From positions 1-5,850 of the forward strand of contig JAPUKM010000031.1 of the NCBI GenBank assembly GCA_027295645.1: a DNA stretch of 5,850 nucleotides. The letters run 5' to 3'. Under the pieces are notes generated by a model, which searched no databases, was not told the DNA's origin, and saw only the letters and a program-made list of their open reading frames with translations. This DNA is from Chloroflexota bacterium (lineage in GTDB: Bacteria; Chloroflexota; Dehalococcoidia; Lucifugimonadales; JAPUKM01). Made by a program: the position numbers and the translations under genes. Shown one piece after another: positions 1 to 5,850 of this stretch (position 1 is the first letter of the stretch; each line of letters opens with the position of its first letter).

Positions 1-58
1 ACAACGCATTAGCGATAGGTCGTTGACCACACCGGCTTAGGTTTGAGGTAGATAGGGC

Positions 59-82
59 ATTTTGACACCAATTTTGACACCA
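59..82. repeat. Perfect tandem duplication of ATTTTGACACCA
   Basis: Two exact 12-bp copies lie head to tail (59-70 and 71-82), followed by one further matching A. Each copy contains TTGACA (62-67 and 74-79), the sigma-70-type -35 consensus. From the second copy a 17-nt spacer leads to TGGGAT (97-102), which matches the -10 consensus poorly, so a plus-strand promoter is possible but weak. Paired binding sites for a regulator or recombinase are an equally open reading. Confidence 0.85.
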
Positions 83-85
83 ACG

Positions 86-100
86 CCCACAAACTGTGGG
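86..100. repeat. Short inverted repeat CCCACA-AAC-TGTGGG
   Basis: A perfect 6-bp inverted repeat with a 3-nt centre sits 3 bp downstream of the tandem TTGACA repeats. If those repeats include a plus-strand -35 element, this repeat falls between -35 and -10 and could be an operator. No T-run follows it on either strand, so it does not look like a terminator. Confidence 0.4.
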
Positions 101-110
101 ATACATCAGG

Positions 111-150
111 AAACCAAACAGATAGGCGGCCTGGGGAGTTCAGACCGCCT
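111..150 (-). terminator. Probable intrinsic terminator for the minus-strand operon
   Basis: Read on the minus strand, AGGCGGTCTG (150-141) pairs with CAGGCCGCCT (133-124) in a 10-bp stem with one G-U pair and a 7-nt loop. The stem is followed directly by ATCTGTTTGGTTT, a moderately T-rich tract. The G-U pair becomes a C-A mismatch in plus-strand RNA, so pairing favours the minus direction. It lies about 280 nt past the last possible minus-strand stop, so the operon transcript would carry a long untranslated tail. The T-tract is interrupted by G and C, so termination may be only partial. Confidence 0.5.
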
Positions 151-241
151 GTGTCCTGAAGAATCACATTCTACGCAAACCACGGGCCCTACCTACGGAA
201 TGAACCGCTATGATTGTGCTGTAGTCTACTTTACGCCAAGA

Positions 242-281
242 TACAGGGTGCCCCCTTTGTGCCTTCGGGGGCGGCTCTGTA
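242..281 (+). other. Strong stem-loop, possible structured plus-strand RNA
   Basis: As RNA from the plus strand, UACAGGGU (242-249) pairs with GCUCUGUA (274-281), including two G-U pairs. After a single bulged G (273), GCCCCC (250-255) pairs with GGGGGC (267-272) around an 11-nt loop. This gives 14 pairs. In minus-strand RNA the two G-U pairs become A-C mismatches, so the fold favours plus-strand transcription. Loop bases GTGCC (259-263) could also pair with GGCAC (306-310), which would make a pseudoknot. No known RNA family is recognised and there is no U-tract for a terminator. Confidence 0.35.
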
Positions 282-428
282 GGCTTAACCCTAGTTCCTC
301 CGGCAGGCACCCAAGTGGCTCTATGAAATCATGGGCGCACCGGTTTATCTATTCTGTCAGTAGAGCCTTGAGATACCGCTCCGGTAGAGAAGAGGGGAAG
401 GGGCTAGCCCATTACTCTGTGTCCATCC

Positions 429-644
429 CTACTCAGTTGGGTAGTCTGAGTGGCCATATAGGGCCTCTCGGATCAAGTTCCCGAGCGTACTGAAGACGTC
501 CTGTGGCAGTATGACGGTGAGCCAGGCATAGATACGTTCCCGCTCCTGCCGGACACCCTGCTGTTTGCCGATCTCGGCACATTCCCCACAAATGCCGTTG
601 TCGAAGGCGCCGTGAGACTCTGTGTGGCCCGTTGTGTTTCTCAT
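429..644 (-). CDS. Possible small hypothetical protein with a CxxC motif (71 aa)
   Basis: I do not recognise this protein. From ATG 644 it would have 71 residues. H7, H11, C19 and C22 (in HTESHGAFDNGICGEC) could together hold a metal ion. After them come an Arg/Glu-rich helix RQERERIYAWL (32-42) and a hydrophobic, probably helical tail. It begins 29 nt after the VWA stop on the same strand, so it could be the last gene of the operon. The frame stays open upstream into the VWA gene (to 761), but those codons are an overlap shadow, so ATG 644 is the sensible start. No strong Shine-Dalgarno is seen: an AGAGG lies about 20 nt upstream, too far. The composition (EREREI-like helix, Cys pair) looks more protein-like than the opposite frame, but it could be a gene remnant or a chance frame. 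Confidence 0.4.
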   Translation of the reverse strand: MRNTTGHTESHGAFDNGICGECAEIGKQQGVRQERERIYAWLTVILPQDVFSTLGNLIREALYGHSDYPTE

Positions 645-673
645 CGGATTTCGCCGCTTACAGCCTCTACTTA

Positions 674-3600
674 TCAAACGGTCAGCTTGCGATAGAGCAT
701 GGGCAGCCGGCTGGGAAGGGCGGTGACATCGTCCAGTATCTCGTAGCCCATGTCCTGGCACATCGTCTTGAGGTAATCGTGGCCCGACTTGTCCACCGTG
801 AGGCAGAAGGGCGTTATCCCCTTGCGACGGGCCTCCGTCAACGCCATCTTGGTATCGTGGACCGCGTACTCCTTCTCCACGCCCTCCCGACTGTAGCCCC
901 GGTCCTGGGGACGCCCGTCGCTGATGAGGAACATCAGCTTTGTCCGCGCCGTCTGCCGCTCCAGCTTGCTGACGGCGTGACGGATGGCGGGGCCCATGCG
1001 CGTGGCGTGCAGCGGCGTGATCTTGTCGATGCGCCGCTTCGCCGCCTCGCCGAAGCTCTCTTCGATGTCCTTGATGACGTAGAACTCCACATTTTCGCGG
1101 CCATAGCCGGAGAAGCCATAGATCCCGTAGACATCGCCGATCGACTCAAGGGCGTTGATCAGCAGAACGGTGCTCTCCTTCTCCAGGTCGATGATCCTTT
1201 TGACGTTGCGGTGCGTTCGCTCCCCGCGACGGCCCCGCAGCCAAACCATGTACTCCGCAGGGTCGTCCGGGGCGTCCCAGTCGTTCGAGGTATGGCTGGA
1301 CTCATCGATGGCCTCAGCGGTGGAGGCGCTCATATCCATCAGGAACACCACGGCGACGTCCCGCTGCACCTTGTTCCGCCGCCAGTAGAGCTTATCGGAG
1401 GGCTGAACGCCGCACCACCGGTCGATGATGGACTCCACAACGGAATCCAGGTCGAACTCCTCGCCATCCTGCACGTGTTTGATCTTGCGGAAGGTCTCCG
1501 GCATGATCATCTCGAACTGGCGTTTGATCTTCGCGACCACATGAGCATAGTTGCGTAGGGTGTCGGCGTAGAACTGGGGGTCGCCCTCCGCCATCGGCTT
1601 TTCGCGGACGATGCACCAGCGGGGCTTGAAGTCACCCGCCCGGAAGTCCCACTCATCGTAGACGAACGTCTTGGGCTCCTTGGCCTCCAGAGGCCTACCA
1701 TCGTCTTGCTGATGGGCCATGGGGCCGTAGCCCTGACCGGGAGTTGGTGGCACCACCCCGGCCTCCTTCATGATGTTCTGTGCAAACGCGCCCAACTCCG
1801 TGTCGGGCTGCCCCTCCACGGTGCCCGGCTCCAGCTCTACGCTATTTGCCAGGAGCTGCTCCAGCATCTCACGGGACATATCCACGTCATCCTGCGTCTC
1901 GTCCTGCTGGCCCTGCTGAGCACGCAGGCTGCTCAGAAGCTGGGCCAGCTCCGGCTTGAAATCGCCGCGATAATCGATCTGGGGTGGCGAATCGTAGGAC
2001 TGCTCCTGCTGCTCCGGCGAGGCCGCCGGGACAGAGCGCCCCTTGAGCTCTGCCAGGAGCTGCTCCAACTCCTCCAGCGACATCTCCGGCTGCTCCGCGT
2101 CAACCTCGCCCCACTCCTCTTCCGGGACTGCCTCGTTGGGTATGGCCGCAATCAGATCATAGATACGGATCGTGGCCTCCGCGGAGTCCTCCACCATAGC
2201 ATCGGCATGCAGAAGCCGCTCGGCCACCAGGGCTATCGCCTTGGCCTCCTCTATGAACTCCTTGGGGCAGGGGAGGCCCCTGTTCTGCTGGAGGCTCAAC
2301 CGGACCAGGAACTCCACCATGGCCTCCTGCGCGGGCATCGCCTCAATCCGGGGCCTTTCCGTGAGGGCGTCAAGCTGGACCCGCCGGTACATTGCGGACA
2401 GGCCCGGGTAGTCCGCCTTGACCCTGTAGTCCAGCCGGCCATCCTCCGTTGCGGTGAAGATATCCAGGGCCAATTTGCGCTTGGGAAAGAGATCAAAGAA
2501 GCGGCCCATATCGGTGAGAAAGCCCCGCTCGGCGCTTGGGGAGGCCTCCGTCGGAGCATCAGATGCCGCCTCCGGCTCGCTCCGGCCAACGGGAGTCACG
2601 GAGAGCTCGGCGCTCCGCTCCCAACGCCTGTCCGGGAACCGCTCGGACGGCGTGCCAAAGGAGAAATCGAAGCTCCCGAACTCGATGTGCCCCACCTGAT
2701 GGGTGGAAATCACCTTGAGCAGGGTAAAATTCATCGCCTTGGCGTTGTACTTGTCCACCCGAGGGGGCAGATAGACCGTTGTCCCATCGGTAGCGGCGCT
2801 GGTTTCCGAGACCCAGCCGATGTTCTTCGCCACCAGCTCCTTTGTGGGAACGATGTCGACATTGGCCCCGGCCAGGGCACGGCAGTACATACGCAGGACA
2901 TCCTGCGCCCGCTCCAGCTCCACGGCGCTGGAGAGCGCCTCCAGGGCCTGCTCGGAGGTGCTGGACTCCAGTCTGAAATACGCCAGGCCGCCATCCGGAT
3001 TGTGCTGAAGGATACCCAGCCCCGTCTCGAACCAGTCCTCCATCTGATCGGCGCTGATGCGGCTGAGCACGGCGGGGCTGCCACGGAAGAGGGCCGCCAC
3101 CGCCTCTGAGGACGTATGTGGCAGGCGCTCTGCCAGGTCGAAGAGGTGGCCCTGGTTGCCGGGGTCCACCTGGCCCAGCGCGGTCGACCCCTTGCTAAGG
3201 AAAGCGGCGATGTTGGTCATCCCGGACACGGCCAGCCGCTCCGCCAGGCGGAGGAACCGGCCACGATGCTCCTTCTGCACATTGGTCAGCAGCCTTGGCA
3301 TCCCCTCAAAGCAGCCCTTGACCTCCCGCCAGCTCCTCTCCGCCAGTACCGTCGCCAAATCAATAAGGGCGTGCCCATCAACGTCCAGTTTGGGAAACAG
3401 CTCCAGGCCCAGGGCCAGACACTCCGTCGCAAGGTCCCAGGACTTCTGGGAGAGCGTCCTCAACAGTGCAACGAACTGCTCTATATCCGAGTAGGAGAGA
3501 TGTGCCGCCAGGTCCGGGGTGGCCTCAAAGAACCTGGTCGAAAGGGTGCTGGATTTCCAGGTGCCCCTGTACAGAGAGCGTCCCAAATTGGCCCACCCGC

Positions 3601-3949
3601 CGATCTGCTGTGCCGCGAGATGGGGCACGGTCCCCGCACTGGCGCGAAAGAAGGCGGCGGCAAGGGTCGGTGAATCCTCGCACAGAAGGCTTCCCGACCG
3701 TGCCCAGTCAATCAGCTGCGTCGCAGACAGGTGCTCACACACAACGGGAGTCGCGCGGAAATACTCGGAGGCGGCGTCCCATGAGCGCACGGGCAGCAGT
3801 GCTATGGCCACCCCCTGCTGTGCCCAGGCCAGCAGCTCGGCATCGGAGAGCTTCTGCTCCGTCCGCTCCCGTGCCTGCTGGAACGCCTCCAGCACCGGCG
3901 CTGGAAGCTGCCCGATCTCCCGCTCCAGCTCTGACGGCCCCTCATTCAT
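674..3949 (-). CDS. Large CbbO/NorD-like VWA-domain protein with N-terminal helical repeats
   Basis: This 1091-residue, apparently soluble protein (no signal peptide or membrane segment seen) is the likely VWA partner of the MoxR ATPase. Residues 38-339 form about eight degenerate ~37-residue repeats of the type W-A-x2-G...S-W-x2-A-x2-F-F-x-A-x-P. Residues 385-430 hold ATDGTTVYLPP and STHQVGHIEFGSFDF, the conserved middle region of this family as I know it. Residues 440-475 are a Ser/Ala/Glu-rich linker. Residues 480-600 are a second helical domain (FFDLFPKRKLALDIFTATED). Residues 605-760 are acidic and Gln-rich linker. Residues 850-1091 are the VWA domain: RRNKVQRDVAVVFL leads into MIDAS motif DMSAS (872-876), with T983 in HATRMGPA and D1011 in ISDGRPQD completing the metal site. 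The start at ATG 3949 has AAGGAGG (3960-3966) with a 10-nt spacer and overlaps the Nudix stop by 4 bp, so translation is probably coupled. Family placement is secure; the client protein is unknown. Confidence 0.96.
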   Translation of the reverse strand: MNEGPSELEREIGQLPAPVLEAFQQARERTEQKLSDAELLAWAQQGVAIALLPVRSWDAASEYFRATPVVCEHLSATQLIDWARSGSLLCEDSPTLAAAFFRASAGTVPHLAAQQIGGWANLGRSLYRGTWKSSTLSTRFFEATPDLAAHLSYSDIEQFVALLRTLSQKSWDLATECLALGLELFPKLDVDGHALIDLATVLAERSWREVKGCFEGMPRLLTNVQKEHRGRFLRLAERLAVSGMTNIAAFLSKGSTALGQVDPGNQGHLFDLAERLPHTSSEAVAALFRGSPAVLSRISADQMEDWFETGLGILQHNPDGGLAYFRLESSTSEQALEALSSAVELERAQDVLRMYCRALAGANVDIVPTKELVAKNIGWVSETSAATDGTTVYLPPRVDKYNAKAMNFTLLKVISTHQVGHIEFGSFDFSFGTPSERFPDRRWERSAELSVTPVGRSEPEAASDAPTEASPSAERGFLTDMGRFFDLFPKRKLALDIFTATEDGRLDYRVKADYPGLSAMYRRVQLDALTERPRIEAMPAQEAMVEFLVRLSLQQNRGLPCPKEFIEEAKAIALVAERLLHADAMVEDSAEATIRIYDLIAAIPNEAVPEEEWGEVDAEQPEMSLEELEQLLAELKGRSVPAASPEQQEQSYDSPPQIDYRGDFKPELAQLLSSLRAQQGQQDETQDDVDMSREMLEQLLANSVELEPGTVEGQPDTELGAFAQNIMKEAGVVPPTPGQGYGPMAHQQDDGRPLEAKEPKTFVYDEWDFRAGDFKPRWCIVREKPMAEGDPQFYADTLRNYAHVVAKIKRQFEMIMPETFRKIKHVQDGEEFDLDSVVESIIDRWCGVQPSDKLYWRRNKVQRDVAVVFLMDMSASTAEAIDESSHTSNDWDAPDDPAEYMVWLRGRRGERTHRNVKRIIDLEKESTVLLINALESIGDVYGIYGFSGYGRENVEFYVIKDIEESFGEAAKRRIDKITPLHATRMGPAIRHAVSKLERQTARTKLMFLISDGRPQDRGYSREGVEKEYAVHDTKMALTEARRKGITPFCLTVDKSGHDYLKTMCQDMGYEILDDVTALPSRLPMLYRKLTV

Positions 3950-4545
3950 GCTCCCAGGGCCTCCTTCAGCCCGGCGGACTCTCCTATCAGGTCCAAGAAC
4001 TGCGTCAAGATGTTGGCGGTGGCCCCGTAAATCAGATGGGAATTGTAGGCATAGGCCACAGTCCTGGTCAGGTGGCCCTCAGGGTGCACTCTGACCTCTT
4101 CACGGATGGTCGCCCGGTCGTACAGAACCGAGAAGGGGACCTCCAGCACCGCGGCCACCTCCTGGGAACTGACGTTGAACTGGTACGGATAGGGAATTGT
4201 GGCAACAAACGGCTGGATGACGAAACCCGAGCGAACAGGCGTCTCGTCCAGCTCACCAAAGAGCGTGACATCCTCCGGGCGTACGCCCATCTCCTCATCG
4301 GTTTCGCGAAGTGCCGTGGCCCTCAGGTCGGCATCCTCCGGGTCCTTTGAGCCGCCCGGAAAGCAGATCTCACCCTTGTTGAACTCCACAATATCCGTCC
4401 GCTTGTTGAACAACACGCAGTAGGAGCCATCCTTGGGGTAGAGGAGCAGAAGCACCGCCGACGCCCGCCTGCCCTGATGGTCGATCTTCTTCCCCACCCT
4501 TTCGGACAGCAGAAGTCTGACCCTATCCAGGGGCGCATCGATCAT
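3946..4545 (-). CDS. Nudix hydrolase, CoA pyrophosphatase-like
   Basis: Predicted cytoplasmic Nudix hydrolase of 199 residues. CoA-type members cleave CoA or its derivatives to 3',5'-ADP and phosphopantetheine. The Nudix helix reads RETDEEMGV (80-88), so the metal-binding Glu residues E81, E84 and E85 are present. It is preceded by FNKRTDIVEFNKGEICFPGG (46-65), which resembles the K-R...FPGG motif of CoA pyrophosphatases. Fourteen residues separate FPGG from RE, the spacing I recall for E. coli NudL and one more than in MutT. The C-terminal SHLIYGATANIL (169-180) matches the family's 'IWG-T-IL' segment. The chosen start is ATG at 4545, with GGAG 8 nt upstream. A TTG at 4575, overlapping the ATPase gene, would add 10 residues but has no comparable ribosome site. 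The stop overlaps the VWA start as ATGA. Nudix fold is certain; CoA specificity is probable, supported by coaE two genes upstream. A different nucleotide-linked substrate remains possible. Confidence 0.93.
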   Translation of the reverse strand: MIDAPLDRVRLLLSERVGKKIDHQGRRASAVLLLLYPKDGSYCVLFNKRTDIVEFNKGEICFPGGSKDPEDADLRATALRETDEEMGVRPEDVTLFGELDETPVRSGFVIQPFVATIPYPYQFNVSSQEVAAVLEVPFSVLYDRATIREEVRVHPEGHLTRTVAYAYNSHLIYGATANILTQFLDLIGESAGLKEALGA

Positions 4546-4550
4546 CTGAG

Positions 4551-4557
4551 TCACTCC
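4551..4557 (-). promoter_or_regulatory. Shine-Dalgarno that decides the Nudix start
   Basis: On the minus strand GGAGTGA is followed by the ATG at 4545; the GGAG core leaves an 8-nt spacer. It lies in the 22-nt gap after the ATPase stop. This favours ATG 4545 over the in-frame upstream TTG at 4575, which overlaps the ATPase gene by 8 bp and has no purine-rich site at a suitable distance. Confidence 0.7.
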
Positions 4558-4567
4558 ATTACCCGGA

Positions 4568-5467
4568 TCATTCAAAGATAGAGGTGATCACCTCATTGAT
4601 GCTCTGCTGGACATCCCGGTCATCGGTCACCGCCCAACTCACGGCCGTCTGGCACGCGCGACGCGGGGATATCCCCTGATTGATAAGCCTACCCACGTAG
4701 ATGAGAAGCCGGGTGCTGGCACCCTCCTGGAGTCCGTAGTCCTTCAGGTTCCGCACCTTCTCCCCCAACCGCGCCAGGGACTGGGCGATCTCGGCGGAGA
4801 CACCGCTCTCGTGCTGGACCACCCGCGCCTCCACTTCCTGGTCGGGATAGTCGAACTCTATGGCCATGAACCGCTGGCGCGTGCTGTGCTTCAGGTCCTT
4901 CAGCGCACTCTGATACCCGGGGTTGTAGGACATGCACAGCATAAACCCATCCTCCGCCTGCAGCAGCTGCCCCCGCTTCTCGATGGGCAGCTGGCGGCGA
5001 TGGTCGGTCAGGGGGTGAATCAGCACGGTGGTATCCTTCCGTGCCTCCACTATCTCATCCAGGTAGCAGATGGCACCGGCCTTCACTGCGCGAGTCAAGG
5101 GGCCGTCGATCCACCGTGTCTCCTGCCCCTCCAGGAGGTACCTTCCAACCAGATCGCTGGCGGTCAGGTCCTCATGGCAGGCGATCGTAATGAGCGGCAC
5201 TGGGTGGCCGTCCTTCTCCTGGGAGCCTCCCTTGCTTCCGGCGACCGTCGTGACCGGACGACCCAGCCGCCAGGCCATGTGCTCAATGAACCTGGTCTTC
5301 CCGCACCCGGTGGGCCCTTTCAGCAGTACCGGTATCTTCTGAGAATAGGCCGCCTCAAAGAGCTCGATCTCATCGGACACAGGCACGTAGAACGGCTCAT
5401 CCACCAGGGTGTACTCTTCTATCTCGAACTCGCGGTAGACGGTCCTGGTTCCTTTGGTCGCGGTCAC
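4568..5467 (-). CDS. MoxR-family AAA+ ATPase, CbbQ/NirQ/NorQ type
   Basis: This 299-residue cytoplasmic AAA+ ATPase is of the kind that, with a VWA partner, remodels or activates a metalloenzyme (known cases: CbbQ with CbbO for Rubisco, NorQ with NorD for nitric oxide reductase). Visible motifs are Walker A GPTGCGKT (51-58), [16 protein letters not shown] (97-112), Walker B with the family signature [18 protein letters not shown] (135-152) followed by LTDHRR, sensor 1 MSYNPGYQ (179-186), arginine-finger segment HSTRQRF (194-200) and a sensor-2-like GASTRLL (249-255). The start is GTG at 5467. AAAGGGAG at 5474-5481 gives a 6-nt spacer, and the start overlaps the coaE stop by 4 bp. About 20 residues (roughly 72-91, Gly/Ser/charged) appear to be inserted before the strand leading into CHED, compared with the CbbQ pattern I know. 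The VWA partner is two genes downstream, with a Nudix gene between them. The client cannot be named, so no gene symbol is given. Confidence 0.96.
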   Translation of the reverse strand: MTATKGTRTVYREFEIEEYTLVDEPFYVPVSDEIELFEAAYSQKIPVLLKGPTGCGKTRFIEHMAWRLGRPVTTVAGSKGGSQEKDGHPVPLITIACHEDLTASDLVGRYLLEGQETRWIDGPLTRAVKAGAICYLDEIVEARKDTTVLIHPLTDHRRQLPIEKRGQLLQAEDGFMLCMSYNPGYQSALKDLKHSTRQRFMAIEFDYPDQEVEARVVQHESGVSAEIAQSLARLGEKVRNLKDYGLQEGASTRLLIYVGRLINQGISPRRACQTAVSWAVTDDRDVQQSINEVITSIFE

Positions 5468-5850
5468 TTGCCACTCCCTTTCACGCGGCCTGTCCAGACC
5501 TCTCGGACTTGTGCACTCAACTCGTCCAGACCCTCGCTATTGTCGATGACCACGGCGGCATGCCGGGCACGTTCCTCCACGGTGATCTGAGCGCGAATGC
5601 GTTGGCGGACCTGCTCGGCGGGCAGCCCGTTTCGCTGGCCAATGCGCTGGACGACCGTCTCCTCCGCGGCTGCGACCACCCACACCTCATCCACCAGGGT
5701 GTCCCATCCCGCTTCGATGAGGATCGCCGCGTCCAACACCACCGCCGTAGCGCCCTGCTCACGGAGTCGCTGGATACGCTCCTCGACCATTGCGTACATG
5801 CGGGGGTGCACAATGGCGTTCAGCCGCTCTCTGGCCTCCGGTTCGGCAAA
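5464..5850 (-). CDS. coaE: Dephospho-CoA kinase, C-terminal 128 residues (5' end outside window)
   Basis: CoaE phosphorylates the 3'-hydroxyl of dephospho-CoA with ATP, the last step of CoA synthesis, in the cytoplasm. The visible part opens in frame at the window edge with [16 protein letters not shown], the family's conserved helix and 'NAIVHP' segment. Next come [14 protein letters not shown] (visible residues 38-50, where most homologues read D-x-P-L-L-x-E), the strand VDEVWVVAA, the LID-type segment [23 protein letters not shown] (67-88) and the terminal VVIDNS. The P-loop lies upstream and cannot be checked. The apparent internal GTG at 5811 is not the true start, because homology continues through it to the edge. 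The TGA stop overlaps the next gene's GTG by 4 bp (GTGA), and that gene's Shine-Dalgarno lies inside coaE. The Pro-Leu to Ala-Ile change in the DxPLLxE motif is a mild oddity. Family assignment is very secure. Confidence 0.97.
   Translation of the reverse strand, partial: FAEPEARERLNAIVHPRMYAMVEERIQRLREQGATAVVLDAAILIEAGWDTLVDEVWVVAAAEETVVQRIGQRNGLPAEQVRQRIRAQITVEERARHAAVVIDNSEGLDELSAQVREVWTGRVKGSGK

Larger units (their letters stand above)
1..428. other. Non-coding, lower-GC left flank of the operon
   Basis: I see no credible protein gene here. The one long plus-strand frame (62-493) has no ribosome site, an implausible Ser/Arg/Gly/Pro-rich product, and runs antisense into the small minus-strand gene. 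I checked TTCRANNC-type T-loops on both strands and found no tRNA. I also see no tmRNA, SRP RNA or RNase P signature I can defend. A 12-codon plus-strand frame open from the left edge ends in TAG at 38-40; it may be the tail of a gene outside the window but cannot be identified. The stretch is dense in small symmetries: CCCACA/TGTGGG (86-100), TACCG/CGGTA (374-386) and the perfect palindrome GGGCTAGCCC (401-410). The more notable elements are listed separately. Confidence 0.6.

Noticed and set aside
138..210. Possible tRNA (GTTCAGACC and GGAATGAACC look T-arm-like)
   Set aside because: The base required to be A at T-loop position 58 is G or T in the candidates on either strand, and no acceptor stem can be built.
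429..453. ACTCAG/CTGAGT hairpin at the end of the small gene as a terminator
   Set aside because: Only 6 bp with a 9-nt loop and no T-tract on either strand.
62..493. Plus-strand open frame of 143 codons
   Set aside because: No ribosome site at any internal start, an implausible Ser/Arg/Gly-rich product with no recognisable fold, and its end runs antisense through the small minus-strand gene.
632..1558. Plus-strand open frame of 308 codons
   Set aside because: Antisense to the VWA domain coding region, no credible ribosome site, and composition typical of a shadow frame.
2687..2701. Active zinc metalloprotease motif in the VWA protein
   Set aside because: The sequence is HQVGH; the catalytic Glu of HExxH is absent, so peptidase activity is not supported.
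1706..3109. Long plus-strand open frame of 467 codons
   Set aside because: It is exactly antisense to the well-supported VWA gene. Long antisense frames are expected opposite GC-rich codons, and the product (Leu/Gly/Arg/His-rich) matches nothing.
4546..4575. Upstream TTG start for the Nudix gene
   Set aside because: It would overlap the ATPase gene and has no Shine-Dalgarno, while ATG 4545 has GGAG at an 8-nt spacing.
4811..5590. Plus-strand open frame of 259 codons
   Set aside because: Antisense to the MoxR ATPase and coaE, both of which have clear family motifs.

Overview
The window is a GC-rich bacterial segment carrying one tightly packed minus-strand operon. Read in the direction of transcription (right to left), it holds the C-terminal two-thirds of coaE (dephospho-CoA kinase), a MoxR-family AAA+ ATPase of the CbbQ/NirQ/NorQ type, a Nudix hydrolase resembling CoA pyrophosphatases, and a 1091-residue CbbO/NorD-like protein with a C-terminal von Willebrand factor A (VWA) domain. 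A possible 71-residue orphan protein follows. The gene joints are 4-bp overlaps (coaE/ATPase and Nudix/VWA) or a 22-nt gap (ATPase/Nudix), and good Shine-Dalgarno sequences sit inside the upstream genes. This indicates one co-transcribed, translationally coupled unit whose promoter lies outside the window to the right.

Functionally there are two pairs. CoaE makes CoA, and the Nudix protein carries the FPGG plus RE-x2-EE-x-G arrangement and spacing of enzymes that cleave CoA, so synthesis and turnover of the same cofactor may be encoded together. The MoxR ATPase and the VWA protein form a known kind of pair (CbbQ/CbbO, NorQ/NorD): an AAA+ ring plus a MIDAS-containing adaptor that remodels or activates a metalloenzyme. 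No client enzyme (Rubisco, nitric oxide reductase or other) is encoded in this window. The VWA protein is unusually large. Its first 340 residues read as about eight degenerate ~37-residue helical repeats, and an acidic, Gln-rich linker precedes the VWA domain.

The left end (about 1-428) has no convincing gene and is visibly less GC-rich than the operon. It contains a perfect 12-bp tandem repeat in which each copy carries TTGACA, a short inverted repeat, a hairpin followed by a T-rich tract that fits a terminator for the minus-strand operon, and a 14-bp stem-loop that pairs better as plus-strand RNA than as minus-strand RNA. I find no tRNA, rRNA, CRISPR array, insertion sequence or complete recombinase gene.

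The source is a GC-rich bacterium. The combination is compatible with Chloroflexota or a similar environmental lineage, but that is a weak inference from gene style only.
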